Shown: piece by piece, positions 23,406 through 30,885 of the stretch
Numbering within the stretch: position 1 is the stretch's first letter
Layout of the letters: each line of letters opens with the position of its first letter
Origin: Jiangella ureilytica
GTDB lineage: Bacteria; Actinomycetota; Actinomycetes; Jiangellales; Jiangellaceae
Length of the DNA stretch: 32,097 nucleotides
Assembly (NCBI RefSeq): GCF_004348545.1
Contig: NZ_SMKL01000071.1
Span: 1-32,097, forward strand
Direction: 5' to 3'
Translations under genes and position numbers: made by a program
The notes under the pieces: generated by a model
What the model saw: only the letters and a program-made list of their open reading frames with translations
Told to the model about the DNA's origin: nothing
Databases searched by the model: none

Positions 23406-23822
23406 ATGAGCTACCAGATCGAGAAGACCGACGCCGAGTGGCGGGCGGAGCTGACTCCTGAGGAGTACCACGTCCTGCGCGAGGCCGGCACCGAGCGCGC
23501 CTTCACCAGCCCGCTCGAGCACGCCGACGACCAGCCGTTCGTCTACTCCTGTCGCGCGTGCGGCGCGGAGCTGTTCGAGTCCGCCACCAAGTTCGACGCC
23601 CACTGCGGCTGGCCGTCGTTCTACGCCCCGCTCGCCGAGGACCGGGTCGCGTACATCGAGGACCGCAGCTTCGGCACCGTCCGCACCGAGGTGCGCTGCG
23701 CCCGTTGCGGCTCGCACCTGGGCCACGTCTTCCAGGGCGAGGGCTTCGCCACCCCGACCGACCTGCGCTACTGCATCAACGGCATCTCGCTGCAGCGACG
23801 GGCCGCCGACGCGGCCCGCTGA
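23406..23822 (+). CDS. msrB: Peptide-methionine (R)-S-oxide reductase
   Basis: Repairs methionine-R-sulfoxide in proteins with thioredoxin. 138 residues, the usual length. Zinc ligands are CRAC (Cys49, Cys52) and CARC (Cys98, Cys101). The catalytic cysteine is Cys123 in RYCINGISL, and Cys67 in HCGWPSF is a candidate resolving cysteine. GSHLGHVF is the usual signature before it. The ATG at 23406 is preceded by AGGAGG at about ten bases. It is divergent from the DoxX-like gene and followed by a GNAT gene 17 bases on, perhaps in one transcript. Confidence 0.95.
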   Translation: MSYQIEKTDAEWRAELTPEEYHVLREAGTERAFTSPLEHADDQPFVYSCRACGAELFESATKFDAHCGWPSFYAPLAEDRVAYIEDRSFGTVRTEVRCARCGSHLGHVFQGEGFATPTDLRYCINGISLQRRAADAAR

Positions 23823-23839
23823 TCCGGCACACTGGGGCG

Positions 23840-24289
23840 GTGACCACCGACCTCACGCTGCACACCGCGTCCTTCGACGAGCTCGACGCGGCGACGCTGT
23901 ACCGGCTGCTGAAGCTGCGGACCGACGTCTTCGTCGTCGAGCAGAAGGACCCCTACCCGGAGCTGGACGGTCGCGACCTCGAACCGTCGGCCGTCCACGT
24001 CTGGCTGGCTCGCGGCGACGAGCCGGTCGGCTACCTGCGCATCCTCACCGACCCCGACGGCACGGCCCGGATCGGTCGCGTGGTGGTCGCCCCCGACGCC
24101 CGCGGCGGCGGCTTGTCGGGCCGGCTCATGACGGCCGCCCTGGAACGCATCGGCGGCCGTCGATCCGTGCTCGCCGCCCAGTCCCACCTGGCGAACTTCT
24201 ACGCCCGGTTCGGCTACGAGGTCACCGGCCCGGAGTTCCTCGACGGCAGCATCCCGCACCTGCCCATGGCCCGCCCGGCCGCCCATTGA
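23840..24289 (+). CDS. GNAT-family N-acetyltransferase (ElaA-like)
   Basis: A 149-residue acetyl-CoA-dependent acyltransferase. LKLRTDVFVVEQKDPYPELDGRD is the start typical of ElaA-type proteins; IGRVVVAPDARGGGLSGRLM holds the acetyl-CoA pyrophosphate loop (R-x2-G-x-G/A variant) and NFYARFGYEVTG the C-terminal beta-bulge. The substrate is unknown. The GTG at 23840 gives the expected N-terminus, with no ribosome site, and CACACT seven bases upstream may be a leaderless -10 element. Confidence 0.85.
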   Translation: MTTDLTLHTASFDELDAATLYRLLKLRTDVFVVEQKDPYPELDGRDLEPSAVHVWLARGDEPVGYLRILTDPDGTARIGRVVVAPDARGGGLSGRLMTAALERIGGRRSVLAAQSHLANFYARFGYEVTGPEFLDGSIPHLPMARPAAH

Positions 24290-24533
24290 CGCTCGCCGAT
24301 CCATTGTCGGCCCGCATCTCGATCCGTCGCTCGACACTCAGGCCAGCTGTTGGTGTGTGTCAACATGCCGATCTCTGGCAGGTGGGACCTGCGGACCTAC
24401 GACGGCGCGGAGATCGTGCAGTACGCCGGGCCCATGGGGATCGACGTGCGGTGACCTGTCGCGAGATCCGAGAGCACCCAACCGGATCGCCGTCTCGCTC
24501 GTCTTAGGAGGTGAGAGCGGCGGAGGTGAGCAG
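24290..24533 (+). other. Intergenic region with a short frame and an inverted repeat
   Basis: TGTTG (24348-24352) and CAACA (24361-24365) form an inverted repeat with an eight-base spacer just before a 29-codon frame at 24365-24454 that begins MPISGRWDLRTYDG. The frame has no ribosome site and no family match that I can name; it could be a gene remnant or a leader. The rest is the upstream region of the sigma factor gene. Confidence 0.3.
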
Positions 24534-25037
24534 GTGGCGAGCTGGGAGCGGGTCTTCACCGACCTGGCCGAGAACCGCGGCCAGGCGCTGCTCCGCTACG
24601 CCTACCTGCTGACCGGCGAGGCCGCGGAGGCGGCGGACCTGGTGCAGGAGGCGCTGCTGCGCGCCTTCGGCCGGACGACGCGCGGGCTGACGGTGGAGTC
24701 GGCCGAGGCCTACGTCCGGCGCGCGATCCTCACCATCCACATCGACGGCCGGCGCCGGTCGGGGCGGTGGACCCGGGTCCGGCACCTCGTGGCCGGCCGC
24801 CACGACGTGTCCGGGCCCGAGACCGCGGTGGTCGACGGCGCCGACCTGCGGACCGCGCTGGCCACCCTGTCGCCGCGGCAGCGGGCCTGTGTGGTGCTGC
24901 ACTACTACGAGGACCTTTCCGTGGCGCAGGTGGCGGACGTGCTCGGCTGCGCTCCCGGCGCGGTGAAGCGGCACCTCAGCGACGCCCGCGCCCGCCTCGA
25001 ACCCCTGCTCAGCGACTCGCGGGAGGGACTGCGATGA
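24534..25037 (+). CDS. SigE-family RNA polymerase sigma-70 (ECF) factor
   Basis: Alternative sigma factor that directs RNA polymerase to a small regulon. 167 residues. Region 2 covers about 15-80 with ALLRYAYLLTGEAAEAADLVQEALLRAF, the region 2.1/2.2 pattern, and YVRRAILTIHIDGRRR. Region 4 covers about 105-157 with LSPRQRACVVLHYYEDLSVAQVADVLGCAPGAVKRHLSDARARL, including the helix-turn-helix. The sigma SigE group of actinobacteria has this length and sequence. GTG at 24534 is chosen because GGAGG lies seven bases upstream; longer frames have no support. Its stop overlaps the next gene by four bases, which suggests that the downstream membrane protein controls it. Confidence 0.9.
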   Translation: MASWERVFTDLAENRGQALLRYAYLLTGEAAEAADLVQEALLRAFGRTTRGLTVESAEAYVRRAILTIHIDGRRRSGRWTRVRHLVAGRHDVSGPETAVVDGADLRTALATLSPRQRACVVLHYYEDLSVAQVADVLGCAPGAVKRHLSDARARLEPLLSDSREGLR

Positions 25038-25747
25038 CCCTGCGTACCCAGCTGTCCGACCTGGCCGCCGACGCTCCCGATGCGGGAGCGCTCGACCTCG
25101 GCCTGCTCCGCGGACGCATCATTCGCCGCCGTCGGGGCCGGCTCGCCGCCGCGGGGAGCGCGGTCGTGCTGGTGGCCGCGATGTCGACGGCGGCCGCCGC
25201 GGGCCTCCTCGACCAGGGCGACGGTGCTACTCCCCCGATTGCCCGTACGACGCCGACACCGAGCGGGCTGCCGACGGTCGACAAGTCCCCGGCACCCGGG
25301 CCACAGCAGGCGTTCGGCTCGCCCGCGTGCGGCGAGGACCTGACGGCACAAGGTCCGGCACCGGAGACACCGCTGGAGATGACGGTCGACCTCGACGACG
25401 TCGTCGGCCTGGGAGTCAGCGGGACTCGGATCGGCACAGCGACGGTCACCAACGTCAGCGACCAGCCGTTCGCCGGCATAGCCACCCCGGCGCCCGAGGC
25501 GTATCTGGTCCACGGCGACTCCGTGGTCACCGTGCCGGATGCAGCGCTCTTGGACTGGGCCCACGTGACCCTGGCGCCCGGCGAGAGCACCACCTTCCCC
25601 GTGGAGTCGTCCCTTCGCCAGTGCACGCCGGACACCGAACCCGAGTTCGCACCGCTCCAGCCCGGGCCGCATCAGGTGTACGTCGAGCTGCGGTTCAGCG
25701 ACGGTCTCGCGCTCTACAGCGGACCCATCGAGGTCGAAGTCGAGTGA
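25034..25747 (+). CDS. Single-pass membrane protein coupled to the sigma factor (putative anti-sigma)
   Basis: A 237-residue protein with a short cytoplasmic N-terminus (about 35 residues, RIIRRRRGR before the membrane), one membrane helix at about 38-58, a Pro/Thr linker and an extracytoplasmic beta-rich domain that includes two cysteines (about 97 and 197). This layout is that of many proteins encoded directly after SigE-family sigma genes and often regarded as anti-sigma factors, but the N-terminus lacks a zinc HxxxCxxC motif. Starts on an ATGA overlap with GGGAGGGA upstream. A role as sensor or inhibitor of the sigma factor is inferred. Confidence 0.7.
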   Translation: MTLRTQLSDLAADAPDAGALDLGLLRGRIIRRRRGRLAAAGSAVVLVAAMSTAAAAGLLDQGDGATPPIARTTPTPSGLPTVDKSPAPGPQQAFGSPACGEDLTAQGPAPETPLEMTVDLDDVVGLGVSGTRIGTATVTNVSDQPFAGIATPAPEAYLVHGDSVVTVPDAALLDWAHVTLAPGESTTFPVESSLRQCTPDTEPEFAPLQPGPHQVYVELRFSDGLALYSGPIEVEVE

Positions 25748-25751
25748 CCGG

Positions 25752-26456
25752 CTAAGGCAACGCCGCGACCAGCTCGGGCAGCGCGAGCCGCCGGCCGGTG
25801 TAGAACGGGATCTCCTCGCGCACGTGCCGCCGCGCCGTCGAGCTGCGCAGGTGTCGCATGAGGTCGACGATGCGGTGCAGCTCGTCGGCCTCGAAGGCGA
25901 GGATCCACTCGTAGTCGCCGAGGGAGAACGAGGCGACGGTGTTGGCCCGCACGTCGGGGTACTCGCGCGCCATCTGGCCGTGCTCGGCGAGCATCTGGCG
26001 ACGCTCGGCGTCGGGCAGCAGGTACCACTCGTAGGACCGCACGAACGGATAGACCGACACGTACGCGCGCGGCTCCTCGTCGGCGAGGAAGGCCGGGACA
26101 TGGCTCTTGTTGAACTCCGCCGGACGGTGCAGTGCCGCCTGCGACCAGACCGGGTCGAGCTGCCGCCCGAGCGCCGTGCCGCGGAACCGCTGGTACGCCG
26201 TCTGCAGGTCCTCGATGGCCGGCGCGTGCCACCAGACGAGCAGGTCGGCGTCGGCGCGCAGGCCGGAGACGTCGTAGGTGCCGCGGATGACGACGTCCTT
26301 GGCGGCCAGCTCGGCGAACAGCGCGACGACCTCGTCGGCCAGCTCGGGCCGCGAGGCCGCGCCCAGCGGTGAGCGCAACCGGAACACCGACCACATGGTG
26401 TAGCGGATGACCTGGTTCAGCTCGCGGGCCTTCGGCCTGGACGCGTCGTCGCTCAT
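25752..26456 (-). CDS. hemQ: Coproheme decarboxylase (HemQ/ChdC)
   Basis: Last step of the coproporphyrin-dependent heme route: two oxidative decarboxylations of coproheme III to heme b with H2O2. 234 residues, as in actinobacterial HemQ (about 230). The fold is chlorite dismutase-like. His119 in KSHVPAF, Tyr136 in [14 protein letters not shown] and His159 in AEHGQM correspond, at an offset of one, to the distal His, catalytic Tyr and proximal heme-ligand His reported for the Corynebacterium diphtheriae enzyme. The ATG at 26456 overlaps the stop of hemG by four bases, so hemG and hemQ are translated together. Confidence 0.93.
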   Translation of the reverse strand: MSDDASRPKARELNQVIRYTMWSVFRLRSPLGAASRPELADEVVALFAELAAKDVVIRGTYDVSGLRADADLLVWWHAPAIEDLQTAYQRFRGTALGRQLDPVWSQAALHRPAEFNKSHVPAFLADEEPRAYVSVYPFVRSYEWYLLPDAERRQMLAEHGQMAREYPDVRANTVASFSLGDYEWILAFEADELHRIVDLMRHLRSSTARRHVREEIPFYTGRRLALPELVAALP

Positions 26457-28108
26457 GACTCGATCCTGACACGCCCCTCCGACAACGCCGCCGCCACCCT
26501 CCCCGCCGCCTCGCGGGCCGCCCCGATGCAGGCGGCCACGCCGACACCGTCGTACACGGCGCCGCAGACCGCGAGGCCGGGGACGGCGTCGACCGCGGCC
26601 CGCACGCGCGCGACCCGGTCCAGGTGCCCGACGGCGTACTGCGGCAGCGCGCCTCCCCACCGTGTCACCCGCGAGTCGGCGACGCCCCCTGCGTAGCCGG
26701 TCGCGGCGCGGACGTCGGCCAGCGCGGCCGCGACCAGCTCGCCGTCGTCGCGCTGCAGGTCCTGCGCGTCGCCGTGCCGGCCCAGCGACGCGCGCAGCAG
26801 CACGAGGTCGCCGGACCGCCCGCCCAGCCACGGCCACTTCACCGACGAGTACGTCACCGCCTTGATCGTCCGCCCGTCGACCGGCGGCACCAGGAATCCG
26901 GACGACGACGGCGGCAGCGGGAAGCCGTCCGCGGGAAGCGCGAGCGTGACGATCGCCATGCTCGCCGCCTCGACGGCGCCGAGCTCCGCGGCCGCCGCCG
27001 GGACCACCGGCGCCAGCAGCCGGGCTGCCGCGGCCGCCGGTGTCGCCACCACCACCGCATCGACCTCGAGCGTCGACGGCGCCGGGACCGGTCCCGTGAC
27101 CAGCCGCCAGCCTGTTGCTGTTCGCTCCATGGCCCGCACCGTGACGCCGGTTCGCACCTCGGCCCCGGATGCGGCCGCGACCGCGGCCGGCAGCCGCCCG
27201 ACGCCGCCGGTCAGGCCGGCGAACACCGGCGTCGCCGCGCCCGCCTGCGCCGCGCCAGCCTGCGCCGCGCCCGCCTGCGCCATGGTCGTCTGCGCCGCGC
27301 CCGGCTGCGCCGCGGTTGTCGGTACCCGCCCGTAGGGTGGGAGACCCCTCCCAGCCGGGCGGGGTGTACCACGTCGGCCGGCTGATGTTTCCGCCGCTGA
27401 CGCAGCTGACGGCCCCGTGTGCGACGCGGCCGGCTCCCCCGCCGTCGACGAATCGGCCGGAGTCCCCGCCGGCGGCGGGGCGGTGGTCGCCGCGACCGCG
27501 TCGCGCAGCGTCCGCGCCGTCCGCACGGCCGCCCCCAGCGCGGGCACCGTCGCGTCGAGCGAGAGCTCATCGGCGCGGCCGGCGTACACGCCGCCGAGCA
27601 GCGGCTCGACCAGCCGGTCCGCCACCGCGTCGCCGTAGCGCGACCGCACCAGCCGCCCGATCGCGACGTCGCCGTCCACCGGCAGCCCAGCAGCCGCAGC
27701 GTCCAGCGCGAGCGCAGCCGACACCTCCGTCGGCGTCAGCACGCCGGCCAGCCGCGCGGGGTCGGCGGGCACGCCCATGACCGTCCCGGCCGGCAACGGC
27801 ACGATCGAGCCCCGGCTCCACAGCCCGGCCCCGACCGCGGCCGGGTGCACGACGTCGTCGCCCAGCCCGACGGCGCGCGCCAGGTCGACCGCCTCGGGGC
27901 GCCGCGCCAGCAGCGACTCCGCGCCCTCGTCGACGGGCAGCCCGGCGACGTCGGAGACCCGCAGGTGCCCGCCGACGACCGGCTGCTTCTCCAGCACGAC
28001 GATCTGCGCGTCGGGCCCGAGCGCCTGCCGCAGGAACCAGGCCGCCGCCAGGCCGCTGATCCCGCCACCGACGACCGCCACCCGCACACCGCTCACGCGA
28101 ACCAGCAT
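26453..28108 (-). CDS. hemG: Coproporphyrinogen/protoporphyrinogen oxidase (HemG/HemY/CgoX)
   Basis: FAD enzyme that oxidises coproporphyrinogen III to coproporphyrin III in Gram-positive heme synthesis. 551 residues, longer than usual because of an insert. The N-terminal dinucleotide fold is [17 protein letters not shown] (10-26), then [31 protein letters not shown] is the substrate/FAD region, [17 protein letters not shown] (168-184) the middle motif, and the C-terminal [15 protein letters not shown] and [21 protein letters not shown] segments are typical. The catalytic core is interrupted at about 207-293 by an Ala/Pro/Gly/Thr-rich segment with AQAGA-type repeats. Start choice is uncertain: ATG 28108, GTG 28096 or GTG 28087 all precede the FAD motif. 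Confidence 0.87.
   Translation of the reverse strand: MLVRVSGVRVAVVGGGISGLAAAWFLRQALGPDAQIVVLEKQPVVGGHLRVSDVAGLPVDEGAESLLARRPEAVDLARAVGLGDDVVHPAAVGAGLWSRGSIVPLPAGTVMGVPADPARLAGVLTPTEVSAALALDAAAAGLPVDGDVAIGRLVRSRYGDAVADRLVEPLLGGVYAGRADELSLDATVPALGAAVRTARTLRDAVAATTAPPPAGTPADSSTAGEPAASHTGPSAASAAETSAGRRGTPRPAGRGLPPYGRVPTTAAQPGAAQTTMAQAGAAQAGAAQAGAATPVFAGLTGGVGRLPAAVAAASGAEVRTGVTVRAMERTATGWRLVTGPVPAPSTLEVDAVVVATPAAAAARLLAPVVPAAAAELGAVEAASMAIVTLALPADGFPLPPSSSGFLVPPVDGRTIKAVTYSSVKWPWLGGRSGDLVLLRASLGRHGDAQDLQRDDGELVAAALADVRAATGYAGGVADSRVTRWGGALPQYAVGHLDRVARVRAAVDAVPGLAVCGAVYDGVGVAACIGAAREAAGRVAAALSEGRVRIES
27233..27320 (-). repeat. Degenerate 15-bp tandem repeat inside hemG
   Basis: Units close to GCGCCGCGCCCGCCT repeat about four to five times on the plus strand and encode AQAGA/AAQPG repeats of the HemG insert on the minus strand. 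The array stays in frame and falls between conserved segments, so it changes length without harming the core. The unit is short and GC-rich, so slippage is a likely origin. Confidence 0.6.
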
Positions 28109-28128
28109 CGCACGAGCCCGCCGCACCC

Positions 28129-28160
28129 TCGTGACCAGGTCGTTCCCCGATCGTGACCAG
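28129..28160. promoter_or_regulatory. Direct repeat TCGTGACCAG x2 in the hemG upstream region
   Basis: The ten-base sequence TCGTGACCAG occurs at 28129-28138 and 28151-28160, exactly 22 bases apart, about two helical turns. It is in the 124-base region between the divergent hemG and DUF4349 genes and could be a site for a regulator with two copies on one face of the DNA. Confidence 0.45.
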
Positions 28161-28174
28161 CCGGGACGCAACCC

Positions 28175-28190
28175 TGTGACAGGCGTCACC
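28175..28190. promoter_or_regulatory. CRP-like site TGTGA-N6-TCACC
   Basis: TGTGA (28175-28179) and TCACC (28186-28190) are separated by six bases, nine of ten positions matching the CRP/FNR-type consensus TGTGA-N6-TCACA. It lies about 43 bases before the DUF4349 start and 67 bases before the hemG start. A single match of this kind can occur by chance. Confidence 0.4.
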
Positions 28191-28232
28191 GTCGAATCAA
28201 GCGACACGGGACCGGTCGACTCGGGAGGCGTC

Positions 28233-29177
28233 ATGGTGCGGCGGCGGACGGTGTTCGGAACGACGACGGTGGCTCTGGTGGCGGTGATCGCGCTCGCCGG
28301 CTGCGGCGGCAGCGACGACAGCGGCAGCTCGGGCGGGAGCGACGCCGCCGTCGACGCCCCGGCCCCCGAGGCCCCGGCGGAAGGCGACGGCGGCGGCGAG
28401 GCCGCACCCCAGGACGACGGCGGCGACGCCGACGCCGGCCCGCGGTCCGAGGGCGGCGTCCTCGCCGAGGTCGTCTCGGCGGCGGCCCGCGACCGCTCCA
28501 TCATCTACACCGTCGACCTCACCATCAGCACCGACGACGTCGCGGCCGCCGCGAACCGGGCCGCCGCTGCCGCCGTCACCGCAGGCGGGTACGTCGCGAA
28601 CGAGCAGGTCAACGGCCAGCACGACGCCGTCCTCACGCTCAAGATCCCGTCGGCGGACCACCACGCCACCGTCGCCGAGCTCGAGGCGCTCGGCGAGGTC
28701 ACCAGCCGCAGCCGCGGCACCGAGGACGTCACGCAAGAGGTCGTCGACGTCGCGTCGCGCATCGAGTCGCAGCGGGCCAGCATCGCCCGCATCCGCGCCC
28801 TGCTCGCCGACGCCACGCAGCTCGCCGACGTGGTCAGCATCGAGTCCGAGCTGGCCGGCCGCGAGGCCGACCTCGACGCGCTGCTCAGCCGGCAGGAACA
28901 GCTCGCGGGCCTGACGGCGATGGCCACCGTCACGCTGCACCTGTACGAGAGCAGCGACGCCCCGCCGGCCCGCGCGGACGACGACGACGGCGGCTTCCTG
29001 GCGGGTCTCTCCGGCGGCTGGAAGGCGTTCGTCACCGTCGGCGGCGGGTTCCTGACCGCCCTCGGCGCGGTGCTGCCGTTCGCCGCGCTGGCCGCGCTGA
29101 TCGGTGTCCCCGCCTGGCAGATCGCCAAGCGCCGACGGGGTCAGCGTGCGGCGCCGCTCCCCGACTCCGCCGCCTGA
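28233..29177 (+). CDS. DUF4349-containing lipoprotein
   Basis: A 314-residue surface lipoprotein with signal RRRTVFGTTTVALVAVIALAGC (lipobox LAGC), a low-complexity Gly/Ser/Asp/Pro/Glu linker (about 30-85), then the DUF4349 domain: YTVDLTISTDDVAAAANRA, GGYVANEQVNGQHDAVLTLKIP, EVTSRSRGTEDVTQEVVDVASRIESQRASI and the coiled-coil VVSIESELAGREADLDALLSRQEQL, ending in TVTLHLYE. A final membrane helix follows (about 270-295) with a basic tail, so the protein is held at both ends. The ATG at 28233 has GGGAGG upstream. It lies opposite to its hem neighbours and its 3' end overlaps that of hemE by 37 bases. Function unknown. Confidence 0.85.
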   Translation: MVRRRTVFGTTTVALVAVIALAGCGGSDDSGSSGGSDAAVDAPAPEAPAEGDGGGEAAPQDDGGDADAGPRSEGGVLAEVVSAAARDRSIIYTVDLTISTDDVAAAANRAAAAAVTAGGYVANEQVNGQHDAVLTLKIPSADHHATVAELEALGEVTSRSRGTEDVTQEVVDVASRIESQRASIARIRALLADATQLADVVSIESELAGREADLDALLSRQEQLAGLTAMATVTLHLYESSDAPPARADDDDGGFLAGLSGGWKAFVTVGGGFLTALGAVLPFAALAALIGVPAWQIAKRRRGQRAAPLPDSAA

Positions 29178-30214
29178 ACGGTCTCGACCACGCGCGCCAG
29201 CACGTCGGGGTTCGTGGTCGGGAGCACGCCGTGGCCGAGGTTGAAGACGTGCGCCGGCGCCCGCCGGCCCTCGGCCACGATGCGGTGCACCTCGCGCTCG
29301 ATGACCGGCCAGTCGGCCCCCAGCAGGGCGGGGTCGAGGTTGCCCTGCAGCGGCTTGCCCGGCACCCGCAGGGCGGCCTCGTCGAGCGGCAGCCGCCAGT
29401 CGACGCCCACGACGTCGGCGCCGGCCGACGCCATGAGCGGCAGGAACTCCGACGTGCCCACGCCGAAGTGGATGCGCGGAACGTCGATGACGCTGTCGAG
29501 CACCTCGGCGCTGTGCGGATGGACGAACTTGGCGTAGTCGGCCGCCGACAGCGCGCCGGCCCACGAGTCGAACAGCTGCACCGCGCTCGCGCCGGCCCGC
29601 ACCTGCACGTCGAGGAACATCGCGGAGATGCCGGCGACCCGGCTGAGCAGCTCGTGCCAGAGCTCCGGGTCGCTGTGCATGAGCGCCTTGGTGACCTCGT
29701 GGTTCTTCGACGGGCCGCCCTCGACGAGGTACGACGCCAGTGTGAACGGCGCGCCGGCGAAGCCGATGAGCGGCGTCGCGCCCAGCTCGCCGACCAGCGC
29801 GCGGACGGACTCGTCGACGAACGAGACGTCGCCGGGCTCGAGCGGGCGCAGCTGGTCGAGGTCGGCGCGGGTGCGGATGGGACTGCCCAGCACCGGCCCG
29901 ATGCCCGGCTTCACGTCGACGTCGACGCCCACGGCGCGCAGCGGCACCACGATGTCGGAGTAGAAGATGGCGGCGTCGACCCCGTACCGGCGGACCGGCT
30001 GTAACGTGATCTCGGTCACCATGTCGGGACGGGTGCACGACTCCAGCATGGGCACGCCCTCGCGCAGGCGCCGGTACTCCGGCAGCGAGCGCCCGGCCTG
30101 CCGCATGAACCACACAGGTGGACGGCTCGTGCGCTCGCCTCGGCAGGCGCGCACGAAGAGGCTGTCGGACGGCCCGGCGGGCGCGGAGGCGTTGTCGTCG
30201 TAGGTCACGGTCAC
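29141..30214 (-). CDS. hemE: Uroporphyrinogen decarboxylase
   Basis: Decarboxylates uroporphyrinogen III to coproporphyrinogen III in the cytoplasm. About 357 residues. FMRQAGRSLPEYR is the substrate-binding arginine signature, in which the usual Tyr is Ser, as in mycobacterial HemE. AIFYSDIVVPL holds the catalytic Asp. GFAGAPFTLASYLVEGG carries the Tyr of the active site and IHFGVGTSEFLPLM the later signature, with HVFNLGHGVLPTTNPD at the C-terminus. The GTG at 30214 is a guess: several GTG/TTG codons up to 30262 are in frame before the conserved SLFVRACRGE. It is the first heme gene of the cluster, divergent from the DUF3000 gene. Confidence 0.9.
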   Translation of the reverse strand: MTVTYDDNASAPAGPSDSLFVRACRGERTSRPPVWFMRQAGRSLPEYRRLREGVPMLESCTRPDMVTEITLQPVRRYGVDAAIFYSDIVVPLRAVGVDVDVKPGIGPVLGSPIRTRADLDQLRPLEPGDVSFVDESVRALVGELGATPLIGFAGAPFTLASYLVEGGPSKNHEVTKALMHSDPELWHELLSRVAGISAMFLDVQVRAGASAVQLFDSWAGALSAADYAKFVHPHSAEVLDSVIDVPRIHFGVGTSEFLPLMASAGADVVGVDWRLPLDEAALRVPGKPLQGNLDPALLGADWPVIEREVHRIVAEGRRAPAHVFNLGHGVLPTTNPDVLARVVETVQAAESGSGAAR

Positions 30215-30269
30215 ATCACTGATGGTCGCATGGCGGGCGTGCCTGCCTGACGCGACCGTCAAACGGGCC

Positions 30270-30275
30270 TAGTCT
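30270..30275 (+). promoter_or_regulatory. Leaderless-type -10 element of the DUF3000 gene
   Basis: TAGTCT (TAnnnT class) ends seven bases before the GTG at 30283, which has no ribosome site; the transcript probably starts on the start codon. The spacing is the same as for the RibD-type gene at 19352. Confidence 0.5.
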
Positions 30276-30282
30276 GCCAATT

Positions 30283-30885
30283 GTGGCAAGGGACACCGAG
30301 GGTCTCCAGCCGGGGGTACCGGCTGTCTTCGAGCGTGCGGTGCGTTCCCTGACGTCTGCTCAGTTCCGGCATGAGATCAGCCTCGAGCAGACGCCCGCGC
30401 CGAAGCGGCTGGCCCCGCACACCCATGCACTCAGCGCCGACGTCTTCGTCGACGACGGCGACGAGGACGCCACCGCCACCGGCCGGCTCGTGCTGCTCTA
30501 CGACCCCGCCGGGCAGGAGTCCTGGCACGGCGAGTTCCGACTGGTCACCTACCTTCGGGCCAGCCTCGAGCCCGAGATGGGCGCCGACCCGCTGCTGCTC
30601 GCCGTCGGCTGGACCTGGATCATCGACTCGCTCGCCGGCCGGTCCGCGCCCTACACGGCCGCCAGCGGCACCGTCACGCGCGTGGCCTCCGAAGGCTTCG
30701 GCGGCATGGCCGGCGAGCTCGCCAGCGCCGAGATCGAGATCCGCGCGTCCTGGACGCCGCTCGAGCCCGACCTCACGTCGCACGCCCTGGCCTGGGGCGA
30801 CGCACTCGCGACGGCGGCCGGGTTGATCCCGCTGCCGGCCGGCGTGGTCGCCATGCCGCAGACACGCCGTAGGCGGAGCCGTTGA
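30283..30885 (+). CDS. DUF3000 family protein
   Basis: A 200-residue actinobacterial protein of unknown function. Features seen: PAVFERAVRSLTSAQFRHEISLEQTPAPKRLAPHTHALSADV at the N-terminus, WHGEFRLVTYLRASLEPEMGADPLLLAVGWTW in the middle and EIEIRASWTP near the end, typical of the DUF3000 family. GTG at 30283. In mycobacteria this family lies between hemE and the RNase D-like gene, as here. Its stop overlaps the RNase D start (TTGA), so they are coupled. A link with RNA turnover is possible from this conserved pairing. Confidence 0.85.
   Translation: MARDTEGLQPGVPAVFERAVRSLTSAQFRHEISLEQTPAPKRLAPHTHALSADVFVDDGDEDATATGRLVLLYDPAGQESWHGEFRLVTYLRASLEPEMGADPLLLAVGWTWIIDSLAGRSAPYTAASGTVTRVASEGFGGMAGELASAEIEIRASWTPLEPDLTSHALAWGDALATAAGLIPLPAGVVAMPQTRRRRSR

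Noticed and set aside
28197-30113. Minus-strand open frame of over 600 codons across the DUF4349 and hemE genes
   Set aside because: It is out of frame with hemE and antisense to the DUF4349 gene, and its Arg/Gly-rich product has no recognisable motif.
30050-30130. Ser in place of Tyr in the HemE signature RQAGRYLPEYR
   Set aside because: It looked like a missing residue, but actinobacterial HemE proteins commonly have RQAGRSLPEYR, so it is ordinary.
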